A DNA stretch of 64,000 bases, taken from contig NZ_JAGFNS010000023.1 in NCBI RefSeq assembly GCF_017592555.1, positions 19,188 to 83,187 of the forward strand. Reading direction: 5' to 3'. How positions within the stretch are numbered: position 1 is the stretch's first letter; each line of letters opens with the position of its first letter. Source of the DNA: Actinoplanes flavus (lineage in GTDB: Bacteria; Actinomycetota; Actinomycetes; Mycobacteriales; Micromonosporaceae). Under the pieces are notes generated by a model that worked only from the letters and a program-made list of their open reading frames with translations, ran no database searches and had not been told where the DNA came from. This document shows, one piece after another, positions 54,342-62,811 of the stretch. Position numbers and translations under genes: made by a program.

Positions 54342-55252
54342 GGTTCGAGCAGGTGCACGGCCGTCCGCAGGTGACGGCGGACGACGTCGATGTAGACCCC
54401 GTCCTGGGAGGGGTCGTTGATCCAGCGCAGCGCTTGCTCCATGAACCATTCGACAGCCCAGACCCGGTGCCATCCCAGCGCCCAGGCTTGCGGGGTGAGA
54501 CCACCGCGCTCGTTCAGGGCATCCGGATGGCCGCCGGCGGCGACATACGCCTCGATGAAGCGGCGGACCCGGCCGGGATCGGCGTCGTCGACGGTGCCGT
54601 GCCAGGAGACGAGGTCGAGCAGGCCGGGACCGGTGAACGCGCGGGCGAAGTCGAGCAGGCACCAGCCGTCGGCGCTGATGTGCAGGCTGGTGGGGTGGAA
54701 CTCCGAGTGCACCCAGCCCCACGGTGCGATGGTGGCGCCTTCGGCCCGTTTTGCGGCCCCGGTGGCGAGGGCCTCCAGCATGGCGGCGATGTCGTCGGTG
54801 CCAACTGTCCACCGGCCCTTGTCGCGGAGCCGGTTCAGGTGCTCGCGGGCCAGGACCGGCAGAACGGTGAGGGCCTCGGCGTCGAGTTCGGGCAGATCGA
54901 CAGCGGGGGTGGCCTGGTGCAGGGCGATGGCGGCGATGATGCCGTCCTGCTCGGTCGCGTCCCGGACGGGCTCGCCGAGGTCTTCGATGACCATGCCCAG
55001 GAGGTCGTCCCGCACGATGGCACCGATGACGGCAGGCACCGGGATCCCGGCAGCGGCGGCCGCGTGCAGCACCTGGTCCTCGGTGGTGAACGGTGGGGAA
55101 GCGAACTTGTAGATGGCGGTGGTGTTGTCGGGGAAGGTGAGCCGTTCCACGCCTGACAGTGACCACACCCGGATCGGGTCGCGGCGCGGTTCGGGCAGGT
55201 CGGTGCCGGTGCAGATGTCGGTGAGCAGGGCGGTGATGAGCTGGGTGTCCAC
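54338..55252 (-). CDS. aminoglycoside-phosphotransferase-fold protein, altered active site
   Basis: A 304-residue kinase-like protein of the APH/choline kinase fold. The Lys-bearing N-lobe strand is TTAIYKFASPPF, the linker is VIEDLGEPV, and the catalytic loop region reads GWVHSEFHPTSLHI where active enzymes have HGDxxxxN. The later metal-binding segment reads CLLDFARAF. Asp-to-Glu and Asn-to-Ser changes at the catalytic loop suggest weak or lost kinase activity, or a divergent one. It is coupled to the methyltransferase gene. Confidence 0.75.
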   Translation of the reverse strand: MDTQLITALLTDICTGTDLPEPRRDPIRVWSLSGVERLTFPDNTTAIYKFASPPFTTEDQVLHAAAAAGIPVPAVIGAIVRDDLLGMVIEDLGEPVRDATEQDGIIAAIALHQATPAVDLPELDAEALTVLPVLAREHLNRLRDKGRWTVGTDDIAAMLEALATGAAKRAEGATIAPWGWVHSEFHPTSLHISADGWCLLDFARAFTGPGLLDLVSWHGTVDDADPGRVRRFIEAYVAAGGHPDALNERGGLTPQAWALGWHRVWAVEWFMEQALRWINDPSQDGVYIDVVRRHLRTAVHLLEP

Positions 55253-55295
55253 GGGCAGACTCCGTACGGCGTGGGGCGGACGGCTGGGGTGGTCC

Positions 55296-55314
55296 GGGAC
55301 GGCACCGCCGTCCC
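55296..55314. terminator. hairpin between cassette genes
   Basis: GGGACGG (55296-55302), 5-base loop, CCGTCCC (55308-55314), lying in the gap between the 55338 gene and the phosphotransferase-like gene. It may attenuate or process the transcript. Confidence 0.5.
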
Positions 55315-55337
55315 GAACCGGTAGGACAACGAAGGGG

Positions 55338-56087
55338 TCAGACGGCGGTCACCCGGTGTGACTCGACCCGCTGAATCCACTCGTCCTTCATCCCGGCGAG
55401 TTCGACGGCGAAGTTCGCCATCGACGTGCCGTAGGCGGCGACGACGCCGCCGGACTGGTTGGGAGCGGACTGGCAGCCGTGGACGAGGCGTCCGCCGAGC
55501 GCGGTGTGGGCCTTGATGGCCTCGATGCGGCGGTACTCGTTGAACCAGCCGCCGTGGTAGACCTCGTCGAGCATCTGGCCTTCGGTCTCGGAGAGGTCGA
55601 ACACGACGCCGGTGGCCGACGGGAAGAACCAGCACGGGCCGACGTTGGAGATGTGCCCGTCCAGTTCGACCTTGTTGAGGGCCATGAAGGTCGCGGCTTC
55701 GCGCAGCATCCGCAGGTGCTCGGCGGTGACGTCCGGCAGGCCCAGGGTGGCCAGATGCTCCTCCCGGAACAGGTAGGAGTACACCTGGAAGGCGATCGCG
55801 AGGACCTCGCCGGCGTCACGGGTCGCGCGGCCATGGGTCGTCACGAAGTCCAGTGCGATCTGCTCGACCGCGGCGGCCGGCGTCTCGACGACGTGCAGCA
55901 GCTCGGATTTCACGGTCTCCCAGTCGATCACGAGCCAGGTGCTGTTCTCGAAGCGGAAGAAGTAGTCGGTCGGGTCGATGGTGATGCGTTTGCCGTCCAC
56001 GGTGATGCCGGGCAGGCGGTTCCAGCGCGGGTCGGACGCCTCGGGCAGTTCGACCGTGATCGTTTTGGGTGTGACGGTGGTGGTCAC
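55338..56087 (-). CDS. hypothetical protein of the HAD/APH cassette
   Basis: A 249-residue protein I cannot place in a family. It begins with a beta-rich part (KTITVELPEASDPRWNRLPG, RITIDPTDYFFRFENSTWLV), continues as helices (AVEQIALDFVTTHGRATRDA, LRMLREAATFMALNKVELDG) and ends with an alpha/beta segment containing ALGGRLVHGCQSAPNQSGGV. There is no signal peptide or membrane helix. The GTG at 56087 has GGAG upstream. Its fixed place between a HAD hydrolase and a kinase-like gene suggests a shared small-molecule pathway. Confidence 0.65.
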   Translation of the reverse strand: MTTTVTPKTITVELPEASDPRWNRLPGITVDGKRITIDPTDYFFRFENSTWLVIDWETVKSELLHVVETPAAAVEQIALDFVTTHGRATRDAGEVLAIAFQVYSYLFREEHLATLGLPDVTAEHLRMLREAATFMALNKVELDGHISNVGPCWFFPSATGVVFDLSETEGQMLDEVYHGGWFNEYRRIEAIKAHTALGGRLVHGCQSAPNQSGGVVAAYGTSMANFAVELAGMKDEWIQRVESHRVTAV

Positions 56088-56264
56088 CTTGATCTCCGTT
56101 CCGAAAAGGGCATCCTGTCGGGTGCCGGTGCGGCTGGACGGTCGCCGGCGGATCGGGGAAGTCCCTGTCGCATCCGCCGGCGGCCTTGGAGAACACAGTG
56201 CCGTCTTCACAACGCCCGCATCCGCAGCCCGATTGTGGGCCCACAACCCGGCTGCGGGTCGCTG

Positions 56265-56894
56265 CTACGCCCGTGCCCGCAGTGGGATGCCGAACTGGGC
56301 CTCCATCTGCGCGATCGTGTCCGCCGGATCCGTTGCGAGGATCGTGACGATCCCGAGTCCTTCGGCGGGTACCAGGTTGCGGGCGGTGTCGTCGACGAAC
56401 ACGCACGCCTCCCCGGGCAGCCGCATGAGATCAAGGATGATGGTGTAGATCGCTGGATCGGGCTTGCGCATGTTGTAGTGCTCGGAGATCAGCACGGCAT
56501 CGTAGAGCCGGTCCAGGTCGTAGCCGGCATAGACGTCGTACGGTGCGGTGCCGAGACTGTTGGAGAAGATCCCCACCCTGATCCCGGCAGCGCGGGCGGC
56601 CTGAGCGGCCGCGATGACCGTCGGCTCCGGGTGCAGGTCCTCCAGAACCCTACCGAGCAGGTTGGTGCCGTCGATACCGAGCAGGGCAGCCGTTCGTTCG
56701 TTCCACTCGACCTGGGTGATCGCCCCACGTTCCAGATCGGCGTACAGCGCGACACCCTCCGGGTCCTTGGCGATCACGGACAGGAACGTGCCGTCAGGCA
56801 GACCGGCCCGCCGGTCGAAACCGGCCGCGCACGCGGCCACACTCGTGGTCAGCACCCCACCGAAGTCGAGGATCAGGCCCGCACGGCGGCTCAT
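56265..56894 (-). CDS. HAD-superfamily hydrolase
   Basis: A 209-residue phosphatase-like HAD protein with all four motifs: GLILDFGGVLTT (motif I, DxG variant with Gly where most have Asp), IFSNSLG (motif II), MRKPDPAIY (motif III Lys) and CVFVDDTARN (motif IV). The loss of the second Asp in motif I is typical of some dehalogenase/epoxide-hydrolase-like members and may change the chemistry. It overlaps the upstream regulator by four bases. Confidence 0.85.
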   Translation of the reverse strand: MSRRAGLILDFGGVLTTSVAACAAGFDRRAGLPDGTFLSVIAKDPEGVALYADLERGAITQVEWNERTAALLGIDGTNLLGRVLEDLHPEPTVIAAAQAARAAGIRVGIFSNSLGTAPYDVYAGYDLDRLYDAVLISEHYNMRKPDPAIYTIILDLMRLPGEACVFVDDTARNLVPAEGLGIVTILATDPADTIAQMEAQFGIPLRARA

Positions 56895-58240
56895 ACAACA
56901 CTCCCCGTCGTCTTGAGCAGAGCTCGAGTATCGATCAGATGCTCGCCGAGGCTCCGCGTCCCCGCGGTCTGATGAATCCGCACGTCCCGGTGCAAGGCGG
57001 TAACGCGGCGAAGCGTCTCCCGGTGCTGAACCTGGGCGACCAGAGCCAAGGCGGCGTGACCGTCGTCGCACGCCGCCTCGATGTTGCCGGCCCCGGCATG
57101 CGCCTCCGCACGGGAGATGTGCGCGGTGCAACGGTGCCGCAGCATCTCCGGCGACAGGCTCTCGATCGCCTTGTCCAGAGCAGGCAGGGCTTCGGTATGT
57201 CGGCCGAGGCGGACCAGATTGCTGCCCTCGTAGGCATCAGCCTTGGACAGGTCGAACCAGGCGATGCCACCCCACCGCTCGTCGTCCATCGGCCCGGTCA
57301 ACAGGATGCGGGCCTGCTCCAGGCAGGCGCGAACTCCCTGAACGTCCCCCATCCCGGAGTACATCTCGGAAGCGACCGCATTCGTCCACGCCCACATCCG
57401 CCGCGACGCCCCACGCTCGGCGGCATCCACGGCAGCGAGCGCATAGTCCAGCCCGCCATCAAGATCGCCGCTGAAGGATGCACGGAACGCCCGTCCCGCC
57501 ATGATCAACGCGGCCAGCTCCGGGCTACCGATCTCCTTCGCGATCTGATAGCCGAGATCCATATAGGCGTCGGCCTGCCCCGGGTCACCCAGATCCAGCG
57601 ACAGCAGCGCGCTGGCCAGCGCGGCCATCTCCGCCATGTGCGCCAGCAACGAATATCGCACCTCGGCCGGCTGATCCCTCGGCCGCAGCGAAAGCACCAA
57701 CTGAACCTGGTCCCGCGCCACCGGGACGAGGCTGGACGCCGGGAACGACTTGTAGGAGCGGCGGTAGCTGGCACCGATGGCCCGCAACTCGCTCACCGTT
57801 ACTCGGTCCACGATGCCACCGGAAGGCCGATTGACCTGCGCGCGGGCATCGGGCGACAGGCCCGCGATGGCGGCGGTCAACCCGGCCAGCGAGCCGAGAG
57901 TGAAGGAGCGACGAAGCACAGCATCCGAGCTTGCCTCATCACCGGGCCGATCGGGAGACAGCGGGTGTGCCGGCGACGAGCGCGGGCGAGCTGGCGGCAC
58001 CGCTGGAGCCGCCGCGCGGTAACGCACGTCGAACGCCAGGATCTGACCGACAGGCAGTCCGAGCGTCGCGGCTATCCGCTCCGCCATCGACACGCTATCC
58101 AACGCGATGACGCCCCGCTCGACCTGGCTCACCCACGACTCGGACCGGCCGACTGCGGCACCGAGTTCATGCTGCAGCAGGCCCCTGCGCCTCCGGCCTT
58201 TCTCGATGCGCCTGCCAATGATCTTGTCGATCTCCCCCAC
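56891..58240 (-). CDS. XRE-family regulator with TPR-like domain
   Basis: A 449-residue regulator: N-terminal HTH (LLQHELGAAVGRSESWVSQV, about residues 20-40) and a long helical C-terminal half with TPR-like repeats (AHMAEMAALASALLSLDLGD, LGRHTEALPALDKAIESLSP). This architecture resembles actinobacterial developmental or signalling regulators of the NsdA-like type. The GTG at 58240 is chosen; an ATG at 58273 adds eleven residues. It heads the cassette and presumably controls it. Confidence 0.8.
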   Translation of the reverse strand: MGEIDKIIGRRIEKGRRRRGLLQHELGAAVGRSESWVSQVERGVIALDSVSMAERIAATLGLPVGQILAFDVRYRAAAPAVPPARPRSSPAHPLSPDRPGDEASSDAVLRRSFTLGSLAGLTAAIAGLSPDARAQVNRPSGGIVDRVTVSELRAIGASYRRSYKSFPASSLVPVARDQVQLVLSLRPRDQPAEVRYSLLAHMAEMAALASALLSLDLGDPGQADAYMDLGYQIAKEIGSPELAALIMAGRAFRASFSGDLDGGLDYALAAVDAAERGASRRMWAWTNAVASEMYSGMGDVQGVRACLEQARILLTGPMDDERWGGIAWFDLSKADAYEGSNLVRLGRHTEALPALDKAIESLSPEMLRHRCTAHISRAEAHAGAGNIEAACDDGHAALALVAQVQHRETLRRVTALHRDVRIHQTAGTRSLGEHLIDTRALLKTTGSVV

Positions 58241-59057
58241 CGGACACACCCCGAGGACTGACCGCACCAACATGGATACACATCACTACCGAACGCCACC
58301 GTACTCGCCGGAACCGTCCCCTCGACAGACCAACCCGACGAACCGTGAACCAAGGCATCATCCACAAAAGGGCCGCCAGGCGCCGACATCAGGGCGCCCG
58401 ATCGTCGGCCACCGCACGGATACCGCCATCGGCACGTTGTCAAAGTTCATGGCGGGACACCCGGACTCTCGCTAGCCTCAGTTTCTGCCCGGTCGGGCAC
58501 CTGTTTTGACTGGACGACACCGCTATGGCCCGCCGGCCGCTGTCACCTCTCCCTCCTGAGCCCCGTGGCGGTCGTAGATCCGGGTCGTGTCGCAGAGGCT
58601 CGGCGCTGGGGCGGACAGCTTTAGATTGGCCCGCTTCGCCGGATGAGCTTCGCATCGGCACCCACGACCGCTTCTCCGCCGGTCCAGTGCTGTGACCTGA
58701 CGACCGGCACAGATACCGCCTCGCGAACGATGACCAAGGACTGCTGCCCCTCGGGTTGAGCCGGTACCTGGAACCAAATGGCAACAGATCCGCACCAGAC
58801 CTCTGGCCGATCGGGTCTTCTTTGGAGAGGGTCGGCGAAGCCGACCTTATTGGTGTTGAGTGCGGCTCGCCGCACTCGTTATCAACCGTGCGCACCACCA
58901 CTTGAATAGAACACACCCAGTTAGACGTTCTCATCCGAAGTGACCAACCGCAGATCAGCAGCACATTCTCCGGCCATGACCAGCGAGACCTGACACTGAG
59001 TGGGCGACTTCTCGAACGATCAGCGACCGGGAGCGGCGCTCCGCCCCTGCAAGCGGC
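58241..59057. other. intergenic region with one hairpin
   Basis: About 800 bases between the XRE/TPR regulator and the S1 protein without a gene I trust. GGTCGGC-GAA-GCCGACC at 58830-58846, followed by TTATT, looks like a terminator. Short reading frames here are Arg/Ser-rich and unlike proteins. The segment is somewhat lower in GC than its surroundings. Confidence 0.4.
58830..58846 (+). terminator. small hairpin with T-rich tail
   Basis: Perfect 7-bp stem (GGTCGGC and GCCGACC) with a GAA loop and trailing TTATT on the plus strand. No plus-strand gene ends just before it, so its purpose is unclear. Confidence 0.45.
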
Positions 59058-59588
59058 TCAGGTTGGTAGGGACAGACGGATGCGTCGCCGAGGGACTTCC
59101 ACTTCCGCGATCCGAACAGTCAGTTCCCGCCCCGGAAGAAGCCGCGCTTGCTCGCCGGCCACCGCCACCTCGTCGCGGGGCAGGAGCCCGGCGATCCCCT
59201 CGTCAAGCTCGACGAACACACCGAGCGCCACGACGTTTCTGTCGACGCGGCCGGTCACCAGGCTGCCGACTCGGGTTGCCCACACCGTCCAAGGGTTCGG
59301 CTGGAGAGCGCACAGCGACAGCACCGCCTGTCCCCTGAAGTCGGTGTCGACCGCCAGGATTCGGCCGGCGACCCGCTGGCCCTCGGCCACGACGTCACGG
59401 GCGGAGGAGATCCATTTCCAGGACACCTCGGGTGGTGGCACGTACCCGATCTCAGGTTCGGGACCATCGTCGAGGTTGACGAAGACGCCGAAGTTCTCGA
59501 TTCGTGCCACCGTGCCGTGAACGACGTCGCCGGGGTCCAGCGTCGCCAGGAATCGCATCACGGCCGCAGAGACGTCGGGTCGGTCCAC
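59058..59588 (-). CDS. tandem S1 RNA-binding domain protein
   Basis: A 176-residue protein with two S1-type OB folds. The first opens with GDVVHGTVARIENFGVFVNL (about residues 19-38), the second with VGSLVTGRVDRNVVALGVFV (about 105-125), and each ends in a hydrophobic strand before a loop. S1 pairs bind single-stranded RNA or ribosomes. No catalytic domain is attached, so it could be a ribosome-associated or regulatory factor. It stands alone. Confidence 0.82.
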   Translation of the reverse strand: MDRPDVSAAVMRFLATLDPGDVVHGTVARIENFGVFVNLDDGPEPEIGYVPPPEVSWKWISSARDVVAEGQRVAGRILAVDTDFRGQAVLSLCALQPNPWTVWATRVGSLVTGRVDRNVVALGVFVELDEGIAGLLPRDEVAVAGEQARLLPGRELTVRIAEVEVPRRRIRLSLPT

Positions 59589-59610
59589 AGTCGGACCTTA
59601 GCCGGATCCG

Positions 59611-60345
59611 TCACCAGGGGATGGCGCCGGCGTCGTTGAAGAACGATCCGGTCGGGCCGCCGTCGGGCAGTGTGGCGAGGTGAATCGCGATGGCCGCGCC
59701 GTCTCGGGGTGGCCGCCCGTGCAGGCCGGTGAAGTCGGTGGCGACCAGGCCGGGGCAGGCGGCGTTGATGAGGATGTTCGTGCCGGTGAACTGTCGCGCG
59801 TACTGGACCGTGACGGCGTTGAGGTACGACTTCGTCGGCGCGTAGGCCGCCATGACCGGGCCGATCTCGATGGCCGGGTCCGCCTGCAAGGTCACCGATC
59901 CGACGCTGCTGGAGACGTTGACGATGCGTGGCGACGGTGCGCGGCGCAGCGATGGCAGCATCGCGTTGGTCACCCGGATCACGCCGTAGACGTTGGTCTC
60001 CACGATGGTGCGGACGTTGCCGAGGTCGAGTGTGGTGGGATCCTGCAGCCATCCGGGTCCCATCTCGCCGGGGACGCCGGCGTTGTTGACGAGCGCGTCC
60101 AGTCGTTCGACGTGGCGGCCGATCAGGTCCGCGGCTTCGGTGACGCTGCGGTCGCTGGTGACGTCCAGCGGGACGGCGAACGCGTCGATCCCGGCGGCGC
60201 GCAGGGTTGCGACGGCCGCCTCGCCCCGGGTGTTGTCGCGGGCGCCCACCGCCACGCGGTAGCCCTTCGCGCCGAGCCCGGCCGCGATCTCGTACCCGAT
60301 TCCCTTGTTCGCGCCGGTCACCAGCACGGTCTTGGTGTCGCTCAT
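59611..60345 (-). CDS. short-chain dehydrogenase/reductase
   Basis: A 244-residue classical SDR. The cofactor loop is VTGANKGIGYE, NNAG is at about residue 87, Ser lies in IVNVSSSVGS and the catalytic pair is YAPTKSYL (YxxxK near 160). Basic residues after strand 2 (GARDN) suggest NADP preference. The substrate is unknown; similar enzymes act as carbonyl reductases. It is divergent from the LysR regulator and likely under its control. Confidence 0.9.
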   Translation of the reverse strand: MSDTKTVLVTGANKGIGYEIAAGLGAKGYRVAVGARDNTRGEAAVATLRAAGIDAFAVPLDVTSDRSVTEAADLIGRHVERLDALVNNAGVPGEMGPGWLQDPTTLDLGNVRTIVETNVYGVIRVTNAMLPSLRRAPSPRIVNVSSSVGSVTLQADPAIEIGPVMAAYAPTKSYLNAVTVQYARQFTGTNILINAACPGLVATDFTGLHGRPPRDGAAIAIHLATLPDGGPTGSFFNDAGAIPW

Positions 60346-60367
60346 GAGGTTGATCGTGGTCTGTCGG

Positions 60368-60391
60368 CGATCGGTGTCCCAACACTGATCG
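60368..60391. promoter_or_regulatory. LysR-type operator
   Basis: CGATCGGTGT (60368-60377), spacer CCCA, ACACTGATCG (60382-60391): 9 of 10 bases are symmetric. It lies in the 93-base gap between the divergent SDR and LysR genes and includes a T-N11-A pattern, as expected for autoregulation plus SDR activation. Confidence 0.65.
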
Positions 60392-60438
60392 GGTGTGCTG
60401 TCATACCCGGCCGGTATCACCGCCCGTATCGTGGGCCG

Positions 60439-61287
60439 GTGCCCCTGTTGGAGACCCGCGAACTCAGGTATTTCGTCACCGTGGCCGAGGAGCTGCATTT
60501 CAGCCGGGCAGCCGAGCGTCTCGGTATCGCTCAGCCGCCCCTGTCCCGGGCGATCCAGCAGCTCGAGCGGCGACTCGGCGTCACCCTGTTCGATCGTGAC
60601 CGTCGCGGCGTCACCCTCACCGGCGCGGGTCGGGTGCTGCTCGGCGAGGCTCGTAGCGTCCTCGACGGCGCGGCTGCCGCGGCCCGGCGCGCCCGGCGTG
60701 CCGCGTCCTCCCCGAGGAGCCTGACATTGGTGACCAAGGCGGGCACGAATCATGAACTGTTGCGCGAGCTTCTCGACGCCAACGCGGCCGGGCCGGATCC
60801 GGCCGAGATCGAGGTGCTGTTGTGCGGCATGGGCGAGCAGGCGCGGATGTTGCGCGACGGCCGTGCCGACGTGGCGCTCATGCATCGCCCGTTCGACGAC
60901 CTCGCCGGGTTCGACACCGAGGATCTGCTGACCGAGCAGCTGATCGCCATCCTGCCCGCCGGGCATCCGCTCGCCGCACGCACGTCACTGACCACGGCCG
61001 AGATCAACGACATTCCGGATCTGCCGGTCGCGCGGTGGCCCCGCCACGACGCCACCTACGAACCGGGCCCGGGTCCGGAGATCCACGACCAGTTGCAGCT
61101 GGCCCAGTTGATCGCCCTGGGCCAGGCGGTCGGCGTGAACTGTGCCTCTGCCCGGTCGGCGTTGTGGAGTGCGCACGCCGCCATCCCGCTGACCGATTCG
61201 CCCACCGTCACCACCGTTCTGGCCTGGCCCCCGCACAGCCGATCCCTGGCGGTCGCCGCCCTCGTCCGTACCGCCGCCGAGCTGTAA
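60439..61287 (+). CDS. LysR-family transcriptional regulator
   Basis: A 282-residue LysR regulator. The winged helix covers about residues 5-63 (LRYFVTVAEELHFSRAAERL, then IAQPPLSRAIQQLERRLGVT), followed by the linker helix and a periplasmic-binding-protein-like effector domain (about 92-282). GTG 60439 is used because the family begins MELRxLRYF and this start gives that spacing. It probably responds to an aromatic or carbonyl compound handled by the divergent SDR. Confidence 0.9.
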   Translation: MPLLETRELRYFVTVAEELHFSRAAERLGIAQPPLSRAIQQLERRLGVTLFDRDRRGVTLTGAGRVLLGEARSVLDGAAAAARRARRAASSPRSLTLVTKAGTNHELLRELLDANAAGPDPAEIEVLLCGMGEQARMLRDGRADVALMHRPFDDLAGFDTEDLLTEQLIAILPAGHPLAARTSLTTAEINDIPDLPVARWPRHDATYEPGPGPEIHDQLQLAQLIALGQAVGVNCASARSALWSAHAAIPLTDSPTVTTVLAWPPHSRSLAVAALVRTAAEL

Positions 61288-61304
61288 CGGCGACCGGCCG
61301 GGAC

Positions 61305-61490
61305 AGGTCCGCGTGTCTCTCACTGCCTTTTTCCGGTACGCGTGAGCTCGCCCCGCCATGCTGCGGCCGTCCCGTCGGCGCCGCGCGTGCCGGCGGGGTG
61401 GTCCGGCCGGTGCCGCGCCCGCCGGGCTCAGATCGGTGCCCGGGCAGGCCGGCGACGGCGTCGCCTCACCCACCTGCCGCCGCTCAGCCC
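61305..61490 (+). repeat. dispersed ~150-bp repeat, copy B
   Basis: Lies after the LysR stop. Bases 61406-61454 are identical to 30035-30083 (49 bases), and the 5' half (CGCGTGTCTCTCACTGCC onward) matches copy C in inverted orientation. The remaining 150 bases to 61639 show no gene. Confidence 0.85.
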
Positions 61491-61639
61491 GTCGGGCCGT
61501 GCGATCGTGGACGTCCTGCCACCGAACCAGGCCGGGTTCGAGGTGCTGCCTCGTCTCTGGATCGTGGAACGGCCCCTCTTCTGCATGGCCTGACCGGATT
61601 TCCGTCGTAGGCGGCGCGGTCGCCGCCCGCTGCCGTTGA

Positions 61640-62299
61640 TCAGATTCTGCTTCTGGCTTGCTCGAGGTGCCGCATGACGGCGTGAGCACCGTGGGCGCGG
61701 GCGATGGTGTGCGCCTCGTCGAGTATCGAGAGCGCGGCCGCTCGGCGGTCTTGCGCCGCCGCGATGTAGGCCAGCCCGACCATGTTGGAGGCCACACCCG
61801 CCAGTGACCCGGTTTCGCGGCGCAGCCGAGACGACTCTTCCAGCCGCTCGCGAGCCTCGTCCAGCCGCCCGGCGGCATGGGCCGCGATGCCCAGGTGCCG
61901 CAGAGCCTCGGATCGGGTGTGCTTGTCCCCGGTCTCCGCGGCGAGCCGGCAGGAGCGTTCCAAGTAGGGAATCGCGGTGTCGTTGTCACGCCGGATGAAC
62001 TGGTGGACACAGCCGATCCAGAACAGCGCCTCGGCTTCGCCGCGTGCGTCGCTCAGAGCCTTGTACAACTCGAGCGCTCGCTCGAACAACGGCAGCTCGG
62101 CGGGATCCTCGGCCGGCGCATCGCCGTTGCCGGCGGTAGCGCTCTGAAATCGCGCATGCAGGATCTTCGCCCGCGCGAGAGCCGTATCCGCCTCGACCGC
62201 GTCCAACGCGCGTTCGCTCTCGGTCAGCGCGCCGGCGTCACCGCCGTACACGGCTTGCTCGTACGCTTTCCTGGCCTGTTCGAGCCGGTCTTCGGTCAT
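61640..62299 (-). CDS. TPR-repeat protein
   Basis: A 219-residue protein made of tetratricopeptide-like repeats, for example LPLFERALELYKALSDARGE, AIPYLERSCRLAAETGDKHT and LDEARERLEESSRLRRETGS. It starts at the ATG at 62299; the longer frame to 62485 runs through dispersed repeat copy C and is not coding. TPR proteins are adaptors for protein binding. It lies alone between two inverted copies of the dispersed repeat, which may indicate it travels or duplicates with them. Confidence 0.8.
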   Translation of the reverse strand: MTEDRLEQARKAYEQAVYGGDAGALTESERALDAVEADTALARAKILHARFQSATAGNGDAPAEDPAELPLFERALELYKALSDARGEAEALFWIGCVHQFIRRDNDTAIPYLERSCRLAAETGDKHTRSEALRHLGIAAHAAGRLDEARERLEESSRLRRETGSLAGVASNMVGLAYIAAAQDRRAAALSILDEAHTIARAHGAHAVMRHLEQARSRI

Positions 62300-62400
62300 C
62301 GTGGCCGCCCCCGCTGGCTTCGCCCTACGTGCTGGAGCCAAGAGTCTAGATCGGACGGCTGCAGGCGTTCGGGGAAGCGGCACCGTGGCTCGATCTGGAT

Positions 62401-62541
62401 GGCCCACCGATCTACGCCCGGCGGGCGCGGCACAGGCGGGACCATCCCGTCGGCACGCGCGGCGCGGACGGGACGGCCGCAGCATGGCGGGGCGGGCTCA
62501 CGCGTACCGGAAGAAGGGAGTGAGAGACACGCGGACGTGAG
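62401..62541 (-). repeat. dispersed ~150-bp repeat, copy C (inverted)
   Basis: The complement of this stretch matches copy B from its 5' end (CCGCGTGTCTCTCACT), through TTCCGGTACGCGTGAG and GCCATGCTGCGGCCGTCCCG, to the GTGCCGCGCCCGCCGGG core. It forms an inverted pair with copy B around the TPR gene. The 62300-62604 gap holds nothing else. Confidence 0.85.
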
Positions 62542-62604
62542 CGGGTTTCGGGACAGTTCGGTCGGTATCAAGCCCGCCGAAACGCCGCGGCCCGCACCTT
62601 CACC

Positions 62605-62757
62605 ATGATCAACCTCGTCCGCCTGCTGCGCCTGACGCCGGTGCTCATGACCAGCACGAAACAGATGGGTGACGTCGCGCTGCACCTGGCCCGCCACGGC
62701 TACTCGCGCCACGTCCTGGAGAACCGCGACATCGTCACGGTGGCCACCACCGCATGA
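62605..62757 (+). pseudogene. C-terminal remnant of an NAD(P)-binding protein
   Basis: Fifty codons (MINLVRLLRLTPVLMTSTKQ, then MGDVALHLARHGYSRHVLEN) that read like the last part of an atypical SDR or NmrA-like protein. The reading frame continues upstream (NAAARTFT) without a start, and repeat copy C lies just before it. The body of the gene is missing, so this is most likely a truncated remnant. Confidence 0.55.
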
Positions 62758-62759
62758 AT

Positions 62760-62793
62760 CTTGCGTGCCACGCATCTTTGCGTGGCGCGCAAG
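62760..62793. promoter_or_regulatory. TetR-type operator
   Basis: CTTGCGTGCCACGC (62760-62773), spacer ATCTTT, GCGTGGCGCGCAAG (62780-62793): 13 of 14 bases symmetric, ending 18 bases before the TetR start. The position and size fit autoregulation by that repressor, probably also governing the monooxygenase gene downstream. Confidence 0.75.
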
Positions 62794-62811
62794 TATTGAT
62801 ACGGTGGTGAC

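Noticed and set aside
58440..58964. Minus-strand 174-codon frame
   Set aside because: Irregular composition, no recognisable domain, and it overlaps a likely terminator hairpin.
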